Shown: one piece after another, positions 1 through 9,493 of the stretch
Position numbering within the stretch: position 1 is the first letter of the stretch
Layout: each line of letters starts with the position of its first letter
Assembly: GCA_030849075.1 (NCBI GenBank)
Contig: JASAOO010003560.1
Coordinates: forward strand, 62,001 to 126,000
Direction: 5' to 3'
Origin: Zelonia costaricensis
Taxonomy: Eukaryota > Euglenozoa > Kinetoplastea > Trypanosomatida > Trypanosomatidae
DNA length: 64,000 bases
The notes under the pieces: generated by a model
What the model saw: only the letters and a program-made list of their open reading frames with translations
Database searches by the model: none
What the model was told of the DNA's origin: nothing
Translations under genes and position numbers: made by a program

Positions 1-1
1 A

Positions 2-640
2 GCCGCCTTCTTGCAGTCCGCCCAGGGCGCGCGCGACGCAACGCCGCTCGTGACGCTGCCGTCGTACAAGGAGTTTATGGATGTCTACCGGGTGGTTGGC
101 CGCCGGCGCCCGGAGGGGCATCGGCGGGGCTCTCGAGGGACGCCGAGTCGGGCCGCAGTCGCACGCGCTGCGGCTGCGGCGGCTGCGGCGCGGACGGTGC
201 CGCCCTCTCCCCCGGCGCGGCTGCCCTACTTGGCGTCGCTGCCGTCGTCGCCATCGCTCGAGTGCCTGGGCCGCAGTGCTCCACTAGCGCCGCGTCCAGC
301 AGGGGCGGCCGACATGGGCGAGGCGCCGACGGTGCTGGACGGCGACGGCTTCTTCCTCACCGGGCTGGCGGCGCCGTCGCGGCAGGCGGCGGCGAAGGAC
401 CGGCGCGAGACGGCCGCCCCTGGTGTGGCTGCGGCACTGGCCGCGTTTGACGCGTCCGAAATGCCGGAAGTGGTGCCGGCGCCGGCGAGCACCTCGACAC
501 CCCCACGGCTGCCTCGATCCGTCGTGTCCCCGGCGACGGCGAACGTGCACACGGCCATGTCCGAGCTTCGCGCGATGCTGCGCAAGCCGCTGCCCTCTCT
601 GCCGTACGACGCGGCGCGCTACAAGCAGACGACGAGTTGA
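2..640 (+). CDS. Hypothetical protein, C-terminal part (gene runs off the left edge)
   Basis: The reading frame is open to the left edge of the window and ends at TGA 638-640, so only the last ~212 residues are visible and no start can be given. The visible part is alanine-, proline- and arginine-rich and probably disordered, with an alanine run near residues 50-60. A better conserved-looking stretch lies at the very end (MSELRAMLRKPLPSLPYDAA). Codon use shows the strong G/C third-position bias of the other genes here. I recognise no domain and no function can be assigned. Confidence 0.7.
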   Translation, partial: AAFLQSAQGARDATPLVTLPSYKEFMDVYRVVGRRRPEGHRRGSRGTPSRAAVARAAAAAAAARTVPPSPPARLPYLASLPSSPSLECLGRSAPLAPRPAGAADMGEAPTVLDGDGFFLTGLAAPSRQAAAKDRRETAAPGVAAALAAFDASEMPEVVPAPASTSTPPRLPRSVVSPATANVHTAMSELRAMLRKPLPSLPYDAARYKQTTS

Positions 641-1474
641 GGCTGCTGTCATGGCCCGCATCACTGGCGTTCCTTTTGGTTGCGTTACCCAGCAGGTGTG
701 GTGGCGGCGCTGCGGATCGAGCCCGCTCGCGGTTTGTTCGGCTGCCTCGCACCTTTTTTTTTTTTCTGTCTTGCACTCGTGGACGCGCCGTTGGAAGGCG
801 GGGAGGCCGCCGTGCACGCATGTACAGTAGTGTGGTTGCTTTGCCTTCTCTGGCATTCAACGTTCCCTTCCTCCCCCTCCCCTCCCGCATGGCTCCCGCT
901 CCAACCTTGACCCTCTCACGGTGCGGCGCCATGTGGGCCCCCCTGTCTCCACCTCCACGCAGAGGCATTAGACCGGTGTACGCCGGCTGGACAGCTGCGT
1001 CTGAGCCCCCCTCCCTCCTCTCCTCCTCCTCCCTCTCTCTTCCCATGTTTTCTCTCTCTCTTCTCGCCACTGCGAGCCCCCGCTGCACGCGCACCCTCTA
1101 GCCCACACACAAACCAAGAACACCTGCATGAACGGTTGGGCGTCACGTTTCGGAAAGGGGCGCGAGTGCGAGGCGTGGATGCACCCAGGCTACTCCTTTG
1201 CGCATGTGCGCACGCCGGCGACTCGCCCATCAGACGCAGCACCTCGCCCCTCTGCCTGGGGGTTTAAGGGAGGGAGCCACAGTGCACTCGTGCCTTCTCT
1301 TCCTCTGCAGCAGCATAGGACGTACGTGCTTCCCCGCTCTCTTGCCGATGCCCCCCTCCCCTCCACTCGTGCGCTTCTCCTCCCTCCTCTCACGAACCTG
1401 CCAAACCGCAGATCACGCAACTCCGCTCGGCTCTCCAGCACATCGGAGAAGATTCTCGCTGCTGCGTCGAAGCA
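641..1474 (+). other. Intergenic region with candidate splice acceptors
   Basis: No supported gene. It holds a T12 run (754-765) and a long pyrimidine tract (about 1008-1070) followed by AG at 1075-1076. A second tract ends in TTCCTCTGCAG at 1310, and a third AG lies at 1410-1411. This is the expected 3'UTR / trans-splicing signal arrangement of a trypanosomatid. Confidence 0.6.
1291..1310 (+). promoter_or_regulatory. Candidate spliced-leader acceptor for the gene at 1475
   Basis: A pyrimidine tract followed directly by CAG ending at 1310 would give a 164-base 5'UTR. A later AG at 1411 is an alternative. Inferred from sequence pattern only. Confidence 0.35.
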
Positions 1475-2533
1475 ATGCGCTTATCCACCTGCGACGTCAA
1501 CCTGCAGGGGCGGCTGAGCAAGTCGCCGTCGGCGTCGCTCTCCCAGATGGACGTGGCGGTGCTGTGCAGCTCGACGGAGGCGTGGCCACCGCTGCTGCCG
1601 AGCTTCGGTCGCGAGGCGGTGGTGGCGATGGACCGATTCGTGCAGGGCTTTATCTGCAAGCGCATCGAGTACCGCTGCGGCCAGCTCTCCGCGACCGAGT
1701 ACGAGGAGGTGTTCCTGCCCCGCTGGCTGTCCATGGCAGAGCACCGCACAGAGCTCATGGAGGACTTCTTTGCGCAGCACGGCAGCCGCCTCAGCGAGGA
1801 CGCCTTCCGCGGCCTCTTCGGCGCCTTTGAAAGGATGCGGAGCGCCATGCGGGATGCGCGGCAGGAGTGCGGCGTCGCGGCCGCCGCGGACCACCACGAC
1901 AAGCGCATCTCCTTCGCGCGGCCGGTGGCGCACCGCCTCATTCGCCGCTCGCGTGACCGCTTCTCCCTCCGCAGCGTCGCCGACGTCGATGAGGTCGCCG
2001 AGCTCAGCCGCCTGTCCACCTCGCCGTGCCCCACCACCAGCCCCGGCGAGCCGTGGCGGGACTCGCTCCAGCTGCGCGTAAGTGCTTCCCCTGTGCCGTG
2101 CGAGCAGGGGCTGAGTGCCGCGGCACTGGCCGGCCTGCGCGATGCCGCGACGGGGCAGACGATTGTGCTGCCCGTCGAGGAGAGCACCGACGGCGACCAC
2201 TTCACGGGCCGTGCCAGCGGCGTCTACTACGGCGACCTCTTCCGCTCCGCCCGCAGCTCTGCCGCCGGCGGTGGCGAAGACGCGCGCGGCACCTCCACGG
2301 CGTTGCCTGAGCTGGCGGAACGCCGCTGCAGCGCTGGCTCGCCGCGTGCATCGACCGAGCCGGGGCACCACCCCGCGGCGTTCACGCCGCCGCGCCTAGC
2401 CCCCGTGCAGCGCGCGGCGGCGTGGCGGCGGTGGTGGCTTGGCTGCTTCTACGGCGGCCTCATCCCCGCTATCGCAGTGCTCCTGCTCGTGCTGCGGTAC
2501 GGGACCACGTTGGCGGTGCTGTGGCCACGCTAG
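1475..2533 (+). CDS. Hypothetical protein with a C-terminal membrane anchor
   Basis: The protein is 352 residues long from the first ATG in frame. The N-terminal half (about residues 45-140) looks folded and mostly helical, with many aromatic and charged residues (for example FICKRIEYRCGQL and YEEVFLPRWLSMAEHRTEL). The middle is low-complexity. A single hydrophobic segment at about residues 320-343 (GGLIPAIAVLLLVL) lies close to the C-terminus, preceded by an Arg-Arg-Trp-Trp stretch. That topology suggests a tail-anchored protein with a cytosolic N-terminal domain on ER, mitochondrial outer or another membrane. I see no signal peptide and recognise no family. Existence as a gene is well supported by length, codon bias and position. 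Confidence 0.8.
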   Translation: MRLSTCDVNLQGRLSKSPSASLSQMDVAVLCSSTEAWPPLLPSFGREAVVAMDRFVQGFICKRIEYRCGQLSATEYEEVFLPRWLSMAEHRTELMEDFFAQHGSRLSEDAFRGLFGAFERMRSAMRDARQECGVAAAADHHDKRISFARPVAHRLIRRSRDRFSLRSVADVDEVAELSRLSTSPCPTTSPGEPWRDSLQLRVSASPVPCEQGLSAAALAGLRDAATGQTIVLPVEESTDGDHFTGRASGVYYGDLFRSARSSAAGGGEDARGTSTALPELAERRCSAGSPRASTEPGHHPAAFTPPRLAPVQRAAAWRRWWLGCFYGGLIPAIAVLLLVLRYGTTLAVLWPR

Positions 2534-3450
2534 ACGGCGCGCCAGCAAGCGCTGGAGGAGCGAGGCGGCGGGGTTGGATGTGGGGTGGCGCTTGCCCTGC
2601 TCTTCCACCGTCGACGCCTCCGTGCCCACTCGCTGGTGTGTTGCTGTTAGATGTCCTCTTCTCTATTTTTGTCTTGTCCGTTGCCGTGGCAGGCTCGCAC
2701 CACAGCCGCCGCGTGTCCGCTGTAGCGCCGCTTGTGCCCCCCCCCCCCCAAGCACGCGGCACGGCGTGTGCGCGTCGCGTCTTTGTTCTGTTTGGTATAC
2801 GTGCGCTACGGACTCGCAGGGTCCCTCTCCCCCCCTCCTGCGCTCGGCCTTTGCGTTCTCTAGAGCTCCCTGTTCCTCACTCCTTTTCTTGCCCTTGCAC
2901 GTCACTCACCGTGTCCCTCTCGTGGAGGATTCTGCGAAGAGGGTCTTCCAGAGGACCAACCAAATGTTCTGACCTGCTCTGTGCATGTGTGCGTGCGCGT
3001 GTGACAGGAGTGTGGCTCCCCTCCCGAACACGCGATGCTACAATGCAAAAGGGGGGGGGGAAGTGCACGCACGACGGCACTCCTCCAGCCACCTTTTCTC
3101 ACCACCGACGAGCCGCGTGGACCTGAATGAACGTCACGGTGCCTGTGCGGGGGCATTGCCGCAGTGCACCCCACCTCACCGTGACTCACGTGCCCTCGCA
3201 CTTTTGCTCGCCGCACCTCCCCTACTCTCACACTCGTGGTCGCCGCTCTCAGCGCGGAGCCGCCGCCCACTCGCACGCCTCTGCGCACACTCAACGCTAG
3301 CTTCCACACGCACGTGCACTTCGCAAAGCAGACGGCGCCAGCGGTGGGAGGGACACAGGCAAGCCGTGCGAAAGCCCTCCTTTCCTTTCCCGCACCTTCG
3401 CACGTGAACACACAACCTCGCACCGCTCTTTCGTTTCTTCTCTCTCTCTG
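2534..3450 (+). other. Intergenic region
   Basis: No supported gene. It contains a C13 run (2737-2749), a G10 run (3051-3060) and pyrimidine-rich stretches near 3380-3400. A 25-base pyrimidine tract (about 3424-3449) abuts the next ATG without an intervening AG, so the splice acceptor for the B9D1 gene must lie further upstream. Confidence 0.55.
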
Positions 3451-4155
3451 ATGACGTCAAAGCCGCCCGCGGCGTCCGCTGCGCGGCAGGGGAAGGGCTT
3501 CCAGGTCGTCGTACATGGCGTGCTGGAGGGCGCCGAGTGCGTCGAGGTCGGCTCCCTCTTCGCGCGCACGCAGCTGTTCTTCGGTCCGGACTGGGCCTTC
3601 CTGGAGAGCCACAGCGGCTACGGCGAGGACGCCGACGGCGACGACGACGGCGATCTCGTTGTCCCGACGTACAGCAACAACGCCGAGGTGGTGACGCAGT
3701 TGTCGGACTGCTCCAAAAGCCCCATTCCATACTTCAGCTTCACCGCGCCCTTCGAGTTTGCGCTAACGAGCACGAACCCCTTTGGCTGGCCGCAGCTCGT
3801 CATTACACTGCACACCGTCGAGGGCACCGGCGGCAGCGTCGAAGCCGGGGCCGGCGGCAACGAGAAGCAGCTCCTCGGCAGCGGGGAGTCCATCATTGCC
3901 TACGGCCGCTGCTTTATACCGATGAAGAGCGGCTACCACCTCAAGCATGTGCCCATGATGCAGCTGGAGAACGCAACGTCGAAGCAGCAGCTCATCAGCT
4001 TGCTCACGCGAGAGAAGCCGGTGCTGCGCGACCTCTCCTTCCTGTGCACTGGTGACGACCAGGTCATGCTCCACGCTCGCCCACTCGACGGCTACGTGAA
4101 GCTGGCGTTTTCCGTGTTGATCAACGGCATGGAGTCGTCCGGCTTTGAGGTGTAG
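3451..4155 (+). CDS. B9D1: B9 domain-containing protein 1 (MKS complex, ciliary transition zone)
   Basis: This 234-residue protein is almost entirely a B9 domain, a C2-like fold found in the B9D1/B9D2/MKS1 complex at the transition zone at the base of cilia and flagella. That complex helps form the diffusion barrier controlling membrane-protein entry. The start (FQVVVHGVLEGAE) matches the first B9 strand. GPDWAFLES corresponds to the family's 'GxDW' element. STNPFGWPQLVI at residues 107-118 is the B9D1 signature (TNPYGWPQ in animals), and YGRCFIPMKSGYHLKHVPM is the later B9 core. The C-terminus ends GMESSGFEV, like the conserved end of B9D1. It is slightly longer than the roughly 200-residue animal protein because of an acidic insert (about residues 55-67) and a Gly-rich loop near 130. 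B9D2 is less likely given the NPFGWPQ motif. Confidence 0.88.
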   Translation: MTSKPPAASAARQGKGFQVVVHGVLEGAECVEVGSLFARTQLFFGPDWAFLESHSGYGEDADGDDDGDLVVPTYSNNAEVVTQLSDCSKSPIPYFSFTAPFEFALTSTNPFGWPQLVITLHTVEGTGGSVEAGAGGNEKQLLGSGESIIAYGRCFIPMKSGYHLKHVPMMQLENATSKQQLISLLTREKPVLRDLSFLCTGDDQVMLHARPLDGYVKLAFSVLINGMESSGFEV

Positions 4156-5551
4156 GCCGATCGGCAAAGCCAGTGCAGCGCCGCTCCTCACGCTCCAGCG
4201 TGCTCGCACAAGCCCTTCGGTAAGTGGGCGGTCTAGAGTGGCTGCCGGCGCCATGCCATAGAGGCGGACCACGGCGCGCACATACGCCAAGCTGCCGTGC
4301 TCACCATAGAACTCCGTACGAAGCTGCTATTGCGAGAGGCGTGGGCGACTATCAGCCGACCTGCTGCCGCTCTCTCTCTCTCTCGAGCAAGTTCCTGCAT
4401 CCGCTCCTGCCGTTTCGTCACACGCGATGGCTGTGGGCGAGTGCCCTCCCTTCGTTTCTCTTCCGTGTGCCCACGCGCCTCTCCCGTACTCGCCGCCCAG
4501 TAGCGTCTGCGAGGGCGCAAGGGCCACGCAGACTAGGCGCCGTCCCCCCTCGTCCTGTTCCTCCTTCCTTCGCCCCTCACCCTCCTAAGCCGTCGATGGC
4601 AGCGTTGCTGCTCATGCCGCGCGTGCGCGTTCCGCAAGAATGAAGACAACGAAAAAAGTAAGAAGCGGGGCAACACACCCTCACTCGATAAGGTGCACGA
4701 TACCAAGTGACTTCGCGTGGCTCACACGGGGCGTCTTTTGTCATGACGCACGCTTCCAATGCATCGTAGTTGTGATGGTGAGCTCCCCTGGCACTCTCCT
4801 TCTCTCCACACTGCCCTCCTTTCCCTCTGTATCCCCCTTCTCGTTCCGCTGCCCGCTTCACCCCTCGCACGCCACGCCCCTCCCCTCCGTTCCTGAAGCT
4901 CGCGCACGTGTGACGGTTCGTGACTCTTCGCAAGTGTTGTTGCGCGCTTTGCTCGCCTCGCCTTTGCCGCCACATCCCTCATTCCCCCTCCCCCTCCTCC
5001 CTCCTCCCTCTCTCATCGCCTCTCCTCCCACCTTAACGCATCTTGTTGTTTTCCCGTCGTGCCCCGTGCGTTGTCTGTGCGTGTTGTCGTTGTCGGTGTC
5101 ACCCTTTACCGCGGTCACGGCGTCGCTCTTTTAGAGTGCTGTAAGGCAGGCCTGCAGAGCACGCGGCTTCCGCCACCGCATACCACCGCCCCATTTCCTC
5201 TCCCAGCTGTGTACCCGCGCGCCAGCCCTCCCTCCCTTCTCTTTCTTCATCTCGACCTTCTTCACCGTCGTGTCGCTATCGCTTCGCCGTCGTGTGCTTG
5301 TGCCGTTTGGCAGGTCTCCCTGTTGCCCTGTGCACGGCTGACCAACCGCTCGCCGCTGTGTGAGAAACACGTCTCGAAAGAGGAAGGCGGGTTTAGTACC
5401 CGAGTCTGCGTGATACTCCGGCTTTGTCTTTTTCTTATTGTCTTTTGACTGCGTCCGTGCGCTGCCCCGATCACCGCTCCTCTTCCGCTGCACAGGCACC
5501 GCATCACCTCGCGCCGCCCCTCCACCCGCTTCACCTCTGCCTCTACTCCAC
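4156..5551 (+). other. Intergenic region of 1.4 kb
   Basis: No supported gene. Pyrimidine tracts lie at about 4977-5032 and 5219-5262. AG dinucleotides following them, for example near 5146-5155 and 5312, are possible acceptors for the large glycoprotein gene. A CT-repeat stretch lies at 4371-4384. Confidence 0.55.
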
Positions 5552-8500
5552 ATGGCGCGTCACAGCGCTGGCCCGCGCAGGGCGGCCGCGGTGGCCGCTG
5601 TCGCCGTCTTCGCGGCATTTGCGATGCTGCTGGTGCAGGCGGTGGATCAGTACAGGACCATCAAGGCCTTCACCACCAACGAAGGCGTGACGTCGAGCCA
5701 GACGTTCTCGGTGAGCTCGCTCGCGGCGGAGTGCCCCGGCGGCGTGCTGTCGTACAGCGTCAGCGACGCCCAGGGCAACACGGCCACGTTCCCCAACCCG
5801 CACGAGCCCGCGCTGCAGTTCACCGCCCCGCTGACGAGCATGACCACCGGCAGCCGTGTCACCCACGTCGACATCGCGGCCATGTGCAATGCCGTCACCG
5901 CTGTCGGCGGTACAATGCGCATGTACGTCCGCGTGCTCCCAAGCGCGACAACGAGCACGACCTCCACGACGACGACGACGACGACCACGACGCAGCAGCC
6001 CTCGACACTGACGTGCAAGACGCCAAGTGCCGCCTCCGTGGCGAACGGCGCCTCCGCGACATTCCCGGTGTCGAGCTTCGCGACCGGGTGCGCCGCGCCG
6101 ACCATCGAGATTGCGGACCAGTCGGGCACGTATTTCACGATGGGAATGGCCGGCAGCGCGCCGGTGCTCATCTTCAACGCCAACAACGCGACGACGCCCG
6201 CTGGCAACTACTCGGCCACGCTTCTCGTCAGCTGCGGCAGCGAGGCGTGCATGTCGTCGCAGGTGGTCGTGGTGGCCGCACCCCCGACGACGCCGGCACC
6301 GCCCATGGCGTGCCCGGGCAACTACGAGTACACCCTGATGCTGAACGCCGACGGCACGTTCACGGAGCAGGCCGCGAGTCTCTCGGACCGCGCCAAGGCC
6401 TCGGGCACCTTCTGCGCCTCCGGCACCATCACGGCAGTGCTGTCGGCCCCCGGGAGCGGCTCTGTCCGCTCCGACGGCACCGGCACCTTCTTCTATACGC
6501 CGAACACGCCAGAGGCTGGCAGCGCGGTCGACTCCTTCGGCTTCCAGCTGACGTGCTCCAACCAGGGCACCCAGTGCGCCGGCACCGCGGTCATCTCCAT
6601 CGCCGGCCAGGACGACGGCGCGGTGTACTACGCCCGCGACGGCGCCATTGTGTGCCGCGGCACGTGCGATGCGGCGGCGTGGCGCACCAGCCCGTCCGCG
6701 GCGGGCCTCTTCGACGTCAACACGACCGGCGTCGCGGTCACGGCGCGCCAGGACGGCCGCGCTGTCGACGGCATCGACTTCGGCTTCACCATCGACGGCG
6801 AGCTCCTCATCCACGCCTACACGTCGATCGGCAACCTCGCGGCGCGCTTTGTCACCTTCTACCCGATCACCAAGGCGGCAGCGGCGGGCACGCTGGACGC
6901 GTCGGCCGTGCCGGACGGCGCTCACGTCTCCTTCGAGCCGACGTGCCTCAGCAAGCAGGCGAGCACTGGCGCCGGGCAGGACATCTGGACGTGGACCAAC
7001 CTCAACGCGCTCACCGGCCACCTGAACACGCAGACAAACGCGTACAAGTCGGGCGACAACTACTACCAGAAGTTTGGCGGCAACCACCGCCAGTGCGACG
7101 TCTACCGCACCGACCCGTGCAAGTACGCGCCGCTGATGACGCCGACGCTGAACGACGACAACCACGACATTTACAACAACGCGACGCCGTCGGTGCAGTG
7201 GAAGCTGTACATCAACGGCTGCGACGCGACGTGGGTAGGCAAGGCATCGGTCGAGTCGCTGCGGGCGCTGCGCCAGCCGGACGGCTCGCCGACCTTCGCG
7301 CTCGAGAGCAGCGGCACGTACCTTGTCGGCACGGTCTACTCGCAGTCCGTGAAGCCGGCGAGCTGGACGTCGCCGTTGGCAGGCATCTCGCACACGGAGA
7401 CGGCCTACAAGCTGCGCCTCAAGATCAACAACATGATCGTTGTCGAGGCGTCGGCGCAGCCGGTCGACGCGTCCGTCGTGCCGGTGACGTCGCAGCTGAA
7501 GATGAGCTCCGACATTGAGTTCGGCACGGGCGAGCGCAAGGCGACCGCGGAGCGCCTCTACTACTACTCGGCTCTCCTCTACCCGTACTTCGCGACCAAC
7601 AGCACGGCGGCCAACATCACCAGGCAGTCGCTGAAGGTCACCGCGACGACGCTGATCAACTCGACGTGGACGTCGCCGAGCAAGGTGGAGTGCCCCAAGT
7701 GCACCGGCACGCTCATCAGCTGCAACGGCACCGGCAACGGCTTCGAGACGAACTGCGGCGACAAGGCGCTCATGTCCTTTGAGGCGATCGACTACAACGA
7801 GTCCTACTTCACCAGGAGCGGCGCGAGCGGCGGCTCGAGCGGCACGGCGCCGAGCACGGTGGTGAGCGCGAAGAACGCGCTGCGGGTGACGTTCGCGGTG
7901 CGCGCGAATGGGGCGGGCTCGGTGCAGTCGGCGGACGCCTACCCGGTCGGCACCTTCGCCATCTCCGTCACGCTGTCGAACAAGCAGGTCTTCGAGGTGA
8001 TGGTGAACCAGACGGACTACATCAGCGAGCTGAACACACGCTTTATCGACACGGAGGTGTGCCGGTCGAGCGCCTACTGGCCGGTGCCCGACCCGCTCGG
8101 CACCTCCGTCCCGGTGGCACCGTACAGCGCTGCGGCCCTGGCCTTCCCCGCCGGCACGACCACCAGCGAGGAAGAGGAAGAGGAGGCGAATGCGTACTAC
8201 GGGGGACCGGAGCGGCTGACGACGGCCGCCGTGTGTGCGACGCCGCCAGACTTCAACAGCACCCATATCACGCTCGGCAGCATGTCGTCCACGATCACGA
8301 ACGGCAAGGAGACGGTGGCGGTGTCGATGTGCGCGGTGGTGAACGAGCAGACGTTTGGCGCGACCGACTGGCTCACCATCTCGCTGCCGAACATCCACGA
8401 GGAGACGAAGACGATCAACTCGGAGGCGATCTCGGGCATCGTCGCCGACCCCGAACTGGAGAACAACGCATACACGGTGGCCGAGCTGCAGTACCTGACG

Positions 8501-9493
8501 CTGACGGTGCACGCGTCGGAGGTGGTGTCGAGTGTGTTGGCCGGAGCCGACGCGAACGGGTACGTCAACATTCTGCTCGATGGCGACAACGTGCCCAAGT
8601 CGGAGCGCAGCGAGGAGGAGACGTGGATGTACCCAGGAAACAGCTCCTCGTCCACCTCCTCCGACGCCTTCCTGCCGTGGGAGATGTACGCCTCGTCGCT
8701 CAGCTACCGCCGCATCTCCCTCGTGCAGAGCGCCGCCAGCAGCGACGCGGTTTTGGAGCCGTTCCACTTCGCCTTCATCCCTGGCTCGCTGCTGCACTCG
8801 GGCAGCAGCATCCGCGTCCCGCTGGCCATCCGTGCGGCGATCAAGTTTGTGACGTACGCTTTCACGGCGGCCAACGCGACGCACTCCTCGCAGCGCGTGA
8901 AGCGGGGCGAGCGGGAGGAGTCGCTGCTGTACATCGTCTCGGTCAGCCGCGGCATCTCGGCCTCCCTGCGCTTCGACACGGACACGTACGACCCCGTCAT
9001 CACGCAGTCTGGCATTGCGAAGAAATCCGCCACGGCCATTCTCATCGTCCTCTTCATCGCCATCGTTGGCGTGCTGGCGGCGTCGGTGTACGTGGAGGTG
9101 ACATACAAGCGCATGATCCACAACGCCAAGTACCACCCGAAACGCCCGGAGAGCGCCGTGGGCATCCGCTACGGCCGCGATGGCAAGCCGAAGGAGAACC
9201 AGAAGACGGCGAAGGAGGGCAGCCGCGCCTCGCCGGGCGCGTCGCAGCCAGCGTCGAAGACACGCGGGGCCGCCGGCGCCGCCGCCGCTGACCCCACCAC
9301 GTCGTCGGTCAAGACGAAGTTTGGCGTCGTGCGCGGGGAACAGAAGCGCGTGCCCGAGTCGGAGGCCGGCAACAGCTCCGCGGCGAGCGAGGCCGGTGCG
9401 GCGCCGAAGCAGGACGACGGCTACGTTCTCGAAAACCCTCCCATCGGCGAGGAGCAGCCGCGTGTGGAGGACGACGAGGTGGCAGAGTTCTAG
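5552..9493 (+). CDS. Large type I membrane glycoprotein, unknown function
   Basis: The protein has 1313 residues, starting at ATG 5552; the frame is open further upstream but has no earlier ATG. Residues ~10-30 are a hydrophobic signal peptide (AAVAAVAVFAAFAMLLVQAV). A Thr-rich, mucin-like linker follows at about 130-150. Residues ~304-345 resemble bacterial cadherin-like/Ig-like adhesion repeats (GTGTFFYTPN, then DSFGFQLTC). A long Cys-containing ectodomain follows with many N-x-S/T sites. A Glu run lies near residues 871-876 (SEEEEEEANAYY). One transmembrane helix sits at about 1160-1184 (ATAILIVLFIAIVGVLAASV), followed by a ~130-residue Lys/Ala/Pro-rich cytoplasmic tail. Predicted topology is extracellular N-terminus, cytosolic C-terminus, at the cell or flagellar surface. 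No family was recognised. HAP2/GCS1 was considered but no diagnostic motif was seen. Confidence 0.85.
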   Translation: MARHSAGPRRAAAVAAVAVFAAFAMLLVQAVDQYRTIKAFTTNEGVTSSQTFSVSSLAAECPGGVLSYSVSDAQGNTATFPNPHEPALQFTAPLTSMTTGSRVTHVDIAAMCNAVTAVGGTMRMYVRVLPSATTSTTSTTTTTTTTTQQPSTLTCKTPSAASVANGASATFPVSSFATGCAAPTIEIADQSGTYFTMGMAGSAPVLIFNANNATTPAGNYSATLLVSCGSEACMSSQVVVVAAPPTTPAPPMACPGNYEYTLMLNADGTFTEQAASLSDRAKASGTFCASGTITAVLSAPGSGSVRSDGTGTFFYTPNTPEAGSAVDSFGFQLTCSNQGTQCAGTAVISIAGQDDGAVYYARDGAIVCRGTCDAAAWRTSPSAAGLFDVNTTGVAVTARQDGRAVDGIDFGFTIDGELLIHAYTSIGNLAARFVTFYPITKAAAAGTLDASAVPDGAHVSFEPTCLSKQASTGAGQDIWTWTNLNALTGHLNTQTNAYKSGDNYYQKFGGNHRQCDVYRTDPCKYAPLMTPTLNDDNHDIYNNATPSVQWKLYINGCDATWVGKASVESLRALRQPDGSPTFALESSGTYLVGTVYSQSVKPASWTSPLAGISHTETAYKLRLKINNMIVVEASAQPVDASVVPVTSQLKMSSDIEFGTGERKATAERLYYYSALLYPYFATNSTAANITRQSLKVTATTLINSTWTSPSKVECPKCTGTLISCNGTGNGFETNCGDKALMSFEAIDYNESYFTRSGASGGSSGTAPSTVVSAKNALRVTFAVRANGAGSVQSADAYPVGTFAISVTLSNKQVFEVMVNQTDYISELNTRFIDTEVCRSSAYWPVPDPLGTSVPVAPYSAAALAFPAGTTTSEEEEEEANAYYGGPERLTTAAVCATPPDFNSTHITLGSMSSTITNGKETVAVSMCAVVNEQTFGATDWLTISLPNIHEETKTINSEAISGIVADPELENNAYTVAELQYLTLTVHASEVVSSVLAGADANGYVNILLDGDNVPKSERSEEETWMYPGNSSSSTSSDAFLPWEMYASSLSYRRISLVQSAASSDAVLEPFHFAFIPGSLLHSGSSIRVPLAIRAAIKFVTYAFTAANATHSSQRVKRGEREESLLYIVSVSRGISASLRFDTDTYDPVITQSGIAKKSATAILIVLFIAIVGVLAASVYVEVTYKRMIHNAKYHPKRPESAVGIRYGRDGKPKENQKTAKEGSRASPGASQPASKTRGAAGAAAADPTTSSVKTKFGVVRGEQKRVPESEAGNSSAASEAGAAPKQDDGYVLENPPIGEEQPRVEDDEVAEF

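Noticed and set aside
5552..9493. Idea that the large glycoprotein is HAP2/GCS1, the gamete fusogen
   Set aside because: The length is higher than usual, and no HAP2-type conserved Cys-rich motif or fusion-loop region could be recognised. The identification would be a guess.
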